Positions 23,134 through 31,600 of a stretch of DNA of 42,206 nt are shown one piece after another. The DNA is from a virus. Positions within the stretch are counted from its first letter, which is position 1, and each line of letters opens with the position of its first letter. The notes under the pieces were generated by a model. That model did no database searches. It saw nothing but the letters and a program-made list of their open reading frames with translations, and had not been told where the DNA came from. A program made the translations under genes and the position numbers. The stretch spans positions 1 to 42,206 of IMG/VR virus record IMGVR_UViG_3300024264_000069; one strand, 5' to 3'.

Positions 23134-26100
23134 TTATTGTTGTAAGAAGTAATTCATAGCTACCGGCGAACCACTTATGCCGCCTGTATAATTTACCTTC
23201 TGTAATATATTTATCTGATTGCCTGTTGTTGTTGTTATTTCTTGCCCACTAATTAGTACTGAACCAGCTGTAATGCTGTTAACATTAAGTTCGCCAGCGC
23301 CGCCACCAATTTGTGAAGCAATATAAGTTTTAATTGCTTTTTGTGTTGGAACAATATTATCACTATTAGCAGTAAACGTACCGTCTACACTAAATTCAGT
23401 AATAGTTGCTCCAGTGCCGCCGAGCTCAACTGCACCTAGTGATAGTTCTTGTAGTCCACTAATATTAAATGCGTCTGCATTTAGTGTAGCAGTACCTGTC
23501 GACTGTTCAACGTTGAACAGACCGCCAACTCTAAAGTTACCGTCTTGGTCAGTGGTAGTGTAGAATACTCGTCCGCCTCCGCCAACAAACGTTTCTTTTG
23601 TTGGGTCAATTGGATTGACTGGAACACCTGGATAGTTAGTATCTGTAAAATTACCAGTACCAATATCTAAGAAATCATGTCCTGTTAGACGTACTTGAGA
23701 ATATCTAATACGCATTGTAACATCGTCATCGTGTTCCATTGCTTGTGTAGTAGTTATTTCTGGACTTAGTTGAAGTTGTGCATCAAACGGTCCAGTACCT
23801 GTTAAATCTCTTACATTAACTAGTTTGAAATATTCTCCAGGTATGTCTGCAAATTCGATATTTGAACCAGGTAATGGTGCAGCACTTAAATTTGTAACTC
23901 TAACCAATGTTCCCGGCTGATATAAATCAGCAAATCCGTCACCTGTCAACTCTGCACTAGCTGTAACAAATCCGCTACCTCTGCTAGTCCAAGTTGGCTG
24001 TTTTAGTACTCCGTTGCCTATTCTAACAGTGTGCGGAACATCAACAGTATTATTTGGATCTGTAGTTGTTAGTACAGGAGCAGTGGTATAACCTGTGCCT
24101 GGATCCCATATACTAATCATTGTAATTGCACCGTCACTTACTGTTGCACGACCTTTGGCAGTATCTGCATACAATCCGCTCGATGGTGCTGCAAATGTTA
24201 CTCTTGGTTCGATACTATAATTTGTGGTATCATTCAGTGTTGCTTCAATTGCAACTCCTGTAACATGATCCCAACCAGCAGTATCGTCACTCATTTTCTT
24301 AACTGTAGCAATTTTTGTGCCGCTATTGTATGTGTCAATATAAGCATATTGTCCAGCGCCTACACCTGTTGTCAAGTAAATTGCCATTCCTACATACTGG
24401 CTACTCAATCTACCATCTGTATTTGACAGTGTAATTTGAGTAGTATTACCTTGCTGAGCAACGTTTGCTGCGTCAAGATATCCTGTGCCACCTTTGTTAT
24501 CAGCTGGATCAGTGAGCCTAACTTCAAATACGCCGCCGTTGGATATTTGCGCATTATCAACTGCTGCACCAAAGCCTTCGCCGGTAACAGTAAATTCAGT
24601 TGCATCGCCAATTGTAGCAACATCAAAAGTAAAGTCTGGTGCGCCACCGCCGCCTAGTAAACTGTCTGCAATAGTAATTACATCAGATGCTGCATGTCCG
24701 CTGCCGCCTTTGTTAATAACTACTGTACATAACCCGTTGTCGTCGACAATAATATCAAACTCTTGTCCTGTTCCGCTTGCGCTGGAAGAGCCACTTACAT
24801 CGTAATATGTTCCTTTTGTTCTAGATGAGTTTGCAGCGCCGATATTTGTAATAGTACGTAGCGCATCAGTAGCAGTTGTATAGTTTTGTCCTGCGTTTGC
24901 ATACTCTAATACCAATACATTGTTACCGTCTGTTAGTACGCTGTGTACAATTGCGTCAAAATACTGATTTGTAACCTTACCAGTAACTGGAACTTCTGTA
25001 GAGTCAATACCTTCTGCAACTGTACCAAATGCACCATATGAGCTGTTACCGTTAGTAGCACGAATCTTACCGCCATTCTCTGCTAAGTAACCAATGTGTC
25101 CATAGTATGAGAACACACTAACAAGTTCTGTTCTTCCTAAGTTAGTACACCATACACCAATTCCGTCTGATATAATTTGTGTAAAGTCGTTAGCAACAAT
25201 ACTATCATTACCGCCATCATGTAAGTCGCCGTCAATTTTACAACCAACACAACCAGTACCAAACGTTGTTACGTTTTGTACATATGGAGATTTGTTAATG
25301 ATCCATGCATCTGTGTGTGCTGGACCCCAACCTGGATCTAAACTTACAAATGCGCCTGCTGTTGGACGTTTGGTTCCGTATGCATTTGCAGAACCTAGTG
25401 TTCCTGACAATCCATTTACAGTGCAATTTCTTAAACCTGTACCATTGCGCATGTAGAACATATCTTCTGTTGTTGATCCGCTTACAGCGTTTGTATAGTA
25501 ACGTGCATACAACAATGACTTATAGTTACCAGTATAAATTAAATCATGTTTAATTGCATCAATATATCTGTTTACATCTCTACGACATTTGTCTTCTTCG
25601 TATACATATGCAGGATAAGCATCAGCAATAAATGCAATGGCTTCTTCAACTAAAAATGTTCTATTTAATTCAAGTGTTTCAACAGCATATGTATAGTCTG
25701 TTGTTGTGTTTGGAGTATTTGATCCGTATGATACTGGAACGGTACTATCTCCAGATGCACCGTTGACTTCATAATCTATGTAATCATAAATTTGTTGCCA
25801 CAACTCTGTTGCAAAAGTACCAGCGGCTGCTGCGCCTGCTGGACTTGTAGTAACCGGATTTTGAGCGTTTCCTGTAGTTTTAGTAACTGATGCTTGTGTA
25901 ATAATATTACTAGTAATTGCTTGTAATCTAGCAATTGCAGCAAGAGTGTAAGTAGTATCGCTTGAATCAACTAATGAACCTGCTGGAGCAATACGTGTTG
26001 AACGTAATTCATCTCCTATAACTGCTGTATTTTCAGGAACAATAATTGGTAATACTTCACTAAAGTTGCCTGTTTTAACAAATATACTGTGTTGTGGTTT

Positions 26101-28632
26101 AACTGATGCCGGAACATTGGTAGTCTCACCTGCTGTAATTGCACTAGTAACTATTCCTGTTAATGTTGTTACAGTTGCAAGTGCATCTGCTTCTTCAACA
26201 AATGCAGCATTAGTATATTGATTTAATGATCCGCGTACTGTTGCTGGAGCAAGATTTGACATAACTGCATCTGCAAGAGTTACAATATATCCAAGTGCTG
26301 CTGCTGTTTGTGTAGCATTATCTGCAACATACGTGTCGCCTGCTGCATTAAAATATGATTTAGCTGCTTTTACTGTACGGTCATTGCCGCCGTGTGATAA
26401 GTCCCATATAACTGCATCTAGTACTTGTCCTGTGTCTCTACGACATGAAGCTTCGAGATAAGAAAGACTTACTACTGATGTTCCTGTTGCGTCTGCTAGT
26501 GCAAAAATTGCGCCGCCTTTAGTTTCTGAAACTGTAAATGTAGTTGCGTTTAAAATAGTTTTTACAAAGTATTCTGTGCCTGCAACAAGGTTTCCAAAAG
26601 TAGTTGCAGCAAACTTAACTGCTGTTTCTCCAGCTACCATCCAGCTTGTATCTGTTATAGTAATAGCATCTGTCGATGCAGTAGTTGCTGTTGCAGTATC
26701 GGTGTATGTAGCTGTGATATATTCAATAACTTCATCTTGTATAAAGCTTCTGTTTCTTTCTAAAAGAGTTTTTGCATTGTAGCGTATTGCACCTGCTTGT
26801 ACTTGTTCGGTAGCATATCGTATTGTTTTCCATGGACGGTCCAATGTAACACCATAACTAGGTGCTGGCTCATCAGCTCCTCCAGCAGGTTCTACATAGA
26901 ATACATTATTAATAGCACCAAAACTTGTCCATTCCGGAGCATTAGCTGCGTTATTAACTTTGAGAACTTGACCTGGGGTTCCGATTGGTAATCTTGTTGG
27001 GCCTGCTCCACCATAGTAGACAATGTCACCTTGTGTGGTTAAGTTTCCTGATTCTGCGCCTGCAACTAGTAAATTCCATTCACTGCCGTCAACATCTTGA
27101 TCTGGTCTGTTTTGTAGTGTGACTTCGTCTGAAGTATGTGCAAGAACACAAATATAACTGTTTACACCATGTTGTACAGAATCGCCTGCATCATAGAATG
27201 TAGCATCAGTCCAAGTGCCCTTCCACTCCATGCCTTCATTAAGTCGCTGCCAGTATGTTGCATTTGGCGGACGTTCGCTTTCGTGTTTTAGAATACACAA
27301 ATATGTGTATCCGCCCAATCGTACTACATCACCTTCAATGTATTCTCTAGTAGCACTATCTTCTTCATAGTCGCCAATGAATCTAAATCCTGTTGTAAAC
27401 AAGTCCCACGCTAGAGCATTGTCGCTTGGCTTTAATCCAGCGTTGTTGGTTATAGAAACATAACTATAACCGCCATAGGTTACAAAGTCGCCTGGCTGAT
27501 ATGCTCTAACTGAATCCCAGCTGTCTTCAAACTCAAGTCCTTCGACAAACTGTGCCCAATTGCTTTCGTCTGCTGCTAGGTTAGTTGCGCTTGCAGTGTG
27601 TTGTGTTGTACAAATCCACAAGCCGCCGCCATATTTAACAACGTCATTGATTCTATATCTAGTACTAGCAGTCCAATCTGATCTATACTCTATACCTTTG
27701 TGTAGATAATCCCATTTTGACTGATCTGCTTCTAATCCGTTTGCTAGCGATACATTACTAGTGTGTCCTTCGTTACAGATGTAAAGTGTGCCGCCGTAAC
27801 GTACAATATCATTTACTCTGTATCTAGTAACAGTATTCCATGTATCAGTCCAATTAAATCCTTCTGAGAAAATATTCCATTTAGATTGATCAGCTTCTAA
27901 GCCTAGTGCAGCAGTAGCAGATGATGTATGGTCTAATGTACAAATATATATCGTGCCGCTGTATTTTACAATATCGTTTATTTTATATCTAGTTGAAACT
28001 GCCCAGTCTGTTTTGTAATCAAACCCTTCGGCGTACAAGTCCCATTTATTATTTACAGTATCGACAACTACATTTACTGTGGCAGCTCCGCCACCGCCAA
28101 GTAAGTCATCTGTTATTGTAATATTATCGCCTACTTTATACTGGCTGCCGCCATCGGTTACTGTAATAGATACTGCGCCGGTGCCGTCTACAACCGCAGT
28201 TACCGTTGCATCTAAACCTAGTCCTGTTGTAGAAGGTTTGATGTCTGTGTAAGTGCCAGCAGTTCTAAGTGGGTCTGGTTCTCCAACTGCACTAGCAGTT
28301 AATATTACACCGTCGTCTGCTTCCAAACCAAGTGTGAGAGTAGAACTAGTATGACCTTGAGTTGCAATGTATAATAGACCACCATACTTTACTATGTCAT
28401 TTACTTTATAGTAAGTAGCTGGTTCCCAATCTGCTTTCCATTCAGTGCCATCTGAAATTTTATTCCAGTATGTTGCTTCCTGATCAGTAAACAATGTCGG
28501 AGCAGTATGACCTTGAATACATACATATGTGTTTCCGCCGTTGCGAACAATATCATCTTTGTAGTAGACTGTAGAAGAAACCCAATCGTTCTTCCAAATA
28601 AATCTAATTCTACCTAATTTAAACTCTGCCAT
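23134..28632 (-). CDS. Giant modular tail fibre with CBM5/12-like repeats and beta-helix (1832 aa)
   Basis: A modular adhesin. Residues about 9-530 hold eight CBM5/12-like repeats with consensus W-x-Y-x-xxD-x-V-x-YxG-x-x-Y-x-C...HTS...W. From about 570 a pectate-lyase-like right-handed beta-helix begins (NNVFYVEPAGG, RPWKTIRYATEQ) and continues through FVKTGNFSEVLPIIVP, TAGAFVSLDPGWGPA, YLAENGGKIRATNGNSSYG. Two helical Cys-Arg-Asp domains (about 614-845 and 888-1067) interrupt it. A conserved C-terminal part has RVFYTTTDQDGNFRVGGLF and NIVPTQKAIKTYIASQIGGG. The 1595-aa neighbour is a full-length paralogue without the helical inserts. CBM-like repeats suggest carbohydrate binding. Late promoter 28657-28664; GGAG ribosome-binding site. 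Confidence 0.75.
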   Translation of the reverse strand: MAEFKLGRIRFIWKNDWVSSTVYYKDDIVRNGGNTYVCIQGHTAPTLFTDQEATYWNKISDGTEWKADWEPATYYKVNDIVKYGGLLYIATQGHTSSTLTLGLEADDGVILTASAVGEPDPLRTAGTYTDIKPSTTGLGLDATVTAVVDGTGAVSITVTDGGSQYKVGDNITITDDLLGGGGAATVNVVVDTVNNKWDLYAEGFDYKTDWAVSTRYKINDIVKYSGTIYICTLDHTSSATAALGLEADQSKWNIFSEGFNWTDTWNTVTRYRVNDIVRYGGTLYICNEGHTSNVSLANGLEADQSKWDYLHKGIEYRSDWTASTRYRINDVVKYGGGLWICTTQHTASATNLAADESNWAQFVEGLEFEDSWDSVRAYQPGDFVTYGGYSYVSITNNAGLKPSDNALAWDLFTTGFRFIGDYEEDSATREYIEGDVVRLGGYTYLCILKHESERPPNATYWQRLNEGMEWKGTWTDATFYDAGDSVQHGVNSYICVLAHTSDEVTLQNRPDQDVDGSEWNLLVAGAESGNLTTQGDIVYYGGAGPTRLPIGTPGQVLKVNNAANAPEWTSFGAINNVFYVEPAGGADEPAPSYGVTLDRPWKTIRYATEQVQAGAIRYNAKTLLERNRSFIQDEVIEYITATYTDTATATTASTDAITITDTSWMVAGETAVKFAATTFGNLVAGTEYFVKTILNATTFTVSETKGGAIFALADATGTSVVSLSYLEASCRRDTGQVLDAVIWDLSHGGNDRTVKAAKSYFNAAGDTYVADNATQTAAALGYIVTLADAVMSNLAPATVRGSLNQYTNAAFVEEADALATVTTLTGIVTSAITAGETTNVPASVKPQHSIFVKTGNFSEVLPIIVPENTAVIGDELRSTRIAPAGSLVDSSDTTYTLAAIARLQAITSNIITQASVTKTTGNAQNPVTTSPAGAAAAGTFATELWQQIYDYIDYEVNGASGDSTVPVSYGSNTPNTTTDYTYAVETLELNRTFLVEEAIAFIADAYPAYVYEEDKCRRDVNRYIDAIKHDLIYTGNYKSLLYARYYTNAVSGSTTEDMFYMRNGTGLRNCTVNGLSGTLGSANAYGTKRPTAGAFVSLDPGWGPAHTDAWIINKSPYVQNVTTFGTGCVGCKIDGDLHDGGNDSIVANDFTQIISDGIGVWCTNLGRTELVSVFSYYGHIGYLAENGGKIRATNGNSSYGAFGTVAEGIDSTEVPVTGKVTNQYFDAIVHSVLTDGNNVLVLEYANAGQNYTTATDALRTITNIGAANSSRTKGTYYDVSGSSSASGTGQEFDIIVDDNGLCTVVINKGGSGHAASDVITIADSLLGGGGAPDFTFDVATIGDATEFTVTGEGFGAAVDNAQISNGGVFEVRLTDPADNKGGTGYLDAANVAQQGNTTQITLSNTDGRLSSQYVGMAIYLTTGVGAGQYAYIDTYNSGTKIATVKKMSDDTAGWDHVTGVAIEATLNDTTNYSIEPRVTFAAPSSGLYADTAKGRATVSDGAITMISIWDPGTGYTTAPVLTTTDPNNTVDVPHTVRIGNGVLKQPTWTSRGSGFVTASAELTGDGFADLYQPGTLVRVTNLSAAPLPGSNIEFADIPGEYFKLVNVRDLTGTGPFDAQLQLSPEITTTQAMEHDDDVTMRIRYSQVRLTGHDFLDIGTGNFTDTNYPGVPVNPIDPTKETFVGGGGRVFYTTTDQDGNFRVGGLFNVEQSTGTATLNADAFNISGLQELSLGAVELGGTGATITEFSVDGTFTANSDNIVPTQKAIKTYIASQIGGGAGELNVNSITAGSVLISGQEITTTTGNQINILQKVNYTGGISGSPVAMNYFLQQ
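24600..24830 (-). repeat. Second beta-module copy in the 1832-aa gene
   Basis: It encodes KGTYYDVSGSSSASGTGQEF, then TVVINKGGSGHAASDVITIA and DSLLGGGGAPDFTFDV. This parallels the copy at 28048-28311 (AGTYTDIKP..., GGSQYKVGDNITITDDLLGG) position by position. Confidence 0.6.
26280..26785 (-). repeat. Helical Cys-Arg-Asp domain, copy 1, with nested beta insert
   Basis: It encodes LLERNRSFIQDEVIEYITAT, then CRRDTGQVLDAVIWDLSHGG. Between these two halves lies a beta-type segment of about 80 residues (roughly 26463-26700; VAGETAVKFAATTFGNLVAG) that is absent from copy 2 in the same gene (near 25540-25680, LELNRTFLVEEAIAFIADAY then CRRDVNRYIDA). Confidence 0.6.
27060..28608 (-). repeat. Eight CBM5/12-like repeats in the 1832-aa gene
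   Basis: Each unit is about 50-55 residues, for example DWAVSTRYKINDIVKYSGTI and TWNTVTRYRVNDIVRYGGTL, ending in a Trp-containing SKWNIFSEG-type strand. Repeat 2 is split by a beta-module. Eight equivalent units occur in the 1595-aa gene. Confidence 0.75.
28048..28311 (-). repeat. Beta-module inserted inside CBM-like repeat 2
   Basis: Residues about 108-195 of the 1832-aa protein interrupt the unit between GLEADD and KWDLYAEGF. In the uninterrupted repeats 3 and 4 these flanks are joined as GLEADQSKW. The insert has RTAGTYTDIKPSTTGLGL and YKVGDNITITDDLLGG. Confidence 0.7.
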
Positions 28633-28656
28633 TTAAAAACTCCGCTCTATTTAATA

Positions 28657-28664
28657 TATTTATC
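28657..28664 (-). promoter_or_regulatory. Late promoter for the 1832-aa gene
   Basis: The minus strand reads GATAAATA 25 bases upstream of ATG 28632. It overlaps the TGA stop (28663-28665) of the 1595-aa gene. Confidence 0.65.
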
Positions 28665-31600
28665 ATATTCCAAACAACTGTTGTGCTAACATGTCGCCAT
28701 CGATGCCGCCTATTTGGTGTACGCTTACAGGAATATTTATTTGTAATCCTGATGTTGTTGTAATGTTATTACTTGATACTTTAACCTGTCCAGCAATTAA
28801 TGTATTAGTAGAAGCATCTGCTCCACCACTACTAATTCTACTTTCCAAATAAGATATAATTGCTGCTTCAGTTGGAACAATGTTGTTTGAATTTGCTATA
28901 AATGTTGCATCTTTACTAAATTCTTTAATAACAACAGCACTGCCGCCAACTTGTATTCCGCCTAGTGATAATTCAGAAAGTCCGTCGAGTTCGAACAAGT
29001 CTGCATTAACAGTTACGATACCGCTAGCTTGTTCAACTTGGAACAACTCACCAACTCTAAAGTTACCATCCTGGTCAGTACTTGTATAAAATACTCGTCC
29101 TCCGCCATTATCAACAGTTTCATTAAACGGTTGTCTAGGTGTATTTGGATCTTCGCCTTCCAGATATAATTGAGGATATCTTGTGCTAGTGGTATTACCT
29201 GTTCCAATATCTAAGAAGTCATGTCCTGTTAGACGCACTTGGCTATACTGTTCTCGTATAATCAATGTTTCTTCGTGATTAGGTGAATTCTGATTGGTAA
29301 TAGTAGGACTAATATTAGCTTCAATAATTAAGTTAGGTGCTACTCCAGTTTCTGAAACAATTTTTGTTAATCTGTATGTAACATCGTCGATGCCATTAAT
29401 AACAACGTTTGCGCCTGGTCCTGGTGTTCTAAGAACATTTTTTAATTTTATTGTTTTTCCAGTTTGGAATATATCAGCAAATCCATCGCCTCCAACTACT
29501 GCCGTAGCAGTAATATATCCAGCACCTCTATTAGTAAATATTGGTTGTGGTAGTACACCGTCAAATATTCTCGGTTGATTTAACCCTTCTATTGTTTTTT
29601 CAGGATCGACTATTAATATTCCTGGAACTGTTGTATAGTTTGCGCCCGGATCGTACATTATAAATTTTTGAAGTCTACTTGAACTTACTGTAACTCTAGC
29701 AATTGCTCCTGCGCCAGATTGTAAAGTTATTATTGAATTTCCAGCACTACCAGCGCCGCCATCGCCGCGAATGAACCATGCGCCTTCAGGTGTACTTGTT
29801 GATCCTGCAAGACTATGCCCAGCATCATTTAATGAGTATGCTGTACTATCTTCAGAGAACCATTGCCAAGCAAATCCGTCTTTTGATTTTGCCATATAAT
29901 TTGTCAAAGCTGAGTTTACAGTTGTTGTAGCAATAAACTCTCCATGAGCATATATAATATCGGTCAAGCCAGTTGCTGCTGGCAATGTTTCTAAATGTGC
30001 ATCATCGGAATACCAAGTTGCACCGTCAAAACTATATGCAGCATTTTTATCGCCAACTGCTACAAATCTACCATTACCATACGTAACATCAGTCCATGTA
30101 ACAGATGTGTCTAATACTCCAGTCTGTAATGTCCAGTTCACCCCTTCATTTACACTTGTTAGTGCAGTGCCATTGGTTTGTAACAATACCCAAATACCGT
30201 TTCCGTATGCAACACCTATTATACTACCACCAGAAGAAATGCCGCCGATAACTTGATTAGTAACGCCGTCTGGTGTAAATCTAGTAACTCCACCAGTGCT
30301 CGATAACATACTAAGACCTGTTGATTGATTTGTTGCTAACCCTGTGTAGGCGAAGTTTGAAATTGCAAAGTTAGTCCATGTTGATGTTGATGTATCATAG
30401 TTGTAAACTACTGGACCGTTTTGGAAGAACATATTAGTCCCTGAAGCTCCAGTAGGGCCAAAGCCCCATGCTACATTTAAATCTTCGCCTGCTGTAAACG
30501 TTGTGCCGTCAGTACTTATTGCTGTTTCTCCTAAGCGATTTATTACTACATACGTTCCGTTTGAGTATTGAATTGCTGATGCCCATTTGCCGCCTTCGCC
30601 GGCTGTTAAAAAATCTGTAGGGAAAGTTTTTGATGTGTTATTGTTTATAGTTACACCTGGGTCATCTATTATAACTCTTGGCTCTAAACTATATCTAGTT
30701 GTTGCATCTAATGTTGTTTCAATTGGTCTTCCGGGATATAAATTTTCCCAACCACTAGTATCGTTATATTCTTTACTAACAATTGCAACTTTGGTCAATT
30801 CGTCGTACCCAGTAATGTACCCGTATTGACCTACACCTTTACCTGAAACAATTACAATTCTCATACCTATATATTTTTCAGGTGTCCCTGTGTTGTCCGA
30901 AGCAGCTAGCGTTATTGATCCAGTATTGCCGCCTTGAGCATTGTTCAGCAAGTATTGATAATTTAGTCCGCCTGGCGTACTTGAATCAGAAGGATCAATT
31001 AATCTAATTTGTGATATAGCGTTATTTCTATATTCATCATATGCTACTGTAGCATTAATACCTGGTCCTGATATAGTAGAAGTTGCACTGGTGTAACTTT
31101 GACCAGCATGATCATAACCAAATGCTACTAATTCATTACCATTAGTATGTACAATATTTACTTGTGCTTCTAATGTGCGGTTGTCTATTTCAGCTGTGAT
31201 CGGTGTTTCGTTAGCATCAAATCCTTCTGCTACACTTCCGTATGTACCATAACTGTTGTTGCCGTTAGTAGCACGTAATACGCCGCCGTTTTCAGCCAAA
31301 TAACCGATATGACAGAAATACGTAAACACTGATACAAGTTCTGATCTACCACCATTAAGTGCCCAATATCCAATACCGTCACTTAATACTTGTGTAAAGT
31401 CATTAGCAACAACTGATTTGTTTCCGCCGTTGTGTAATGATCCATCAATTTTCATACCTATACATCCAGTACCGAATGTAGTTACATTTTGTACATAGCA
31501 TGATTTATTAGTAATCCAAACAGAAGTGTCAGCTGGGCCAGTGCCCGGATCAAGACTTACAAATGCGCCAGCTGTTGGACGTTGAGTAAAATATTGATTT

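Noticed and set aside
27060-28608. CRISPR array or recent DNA tandem repeat over the CBM-like units
   Set aside because: The units are diverged protein repeats of about 160 bases with no constant short direct repeat or spacer pattern.
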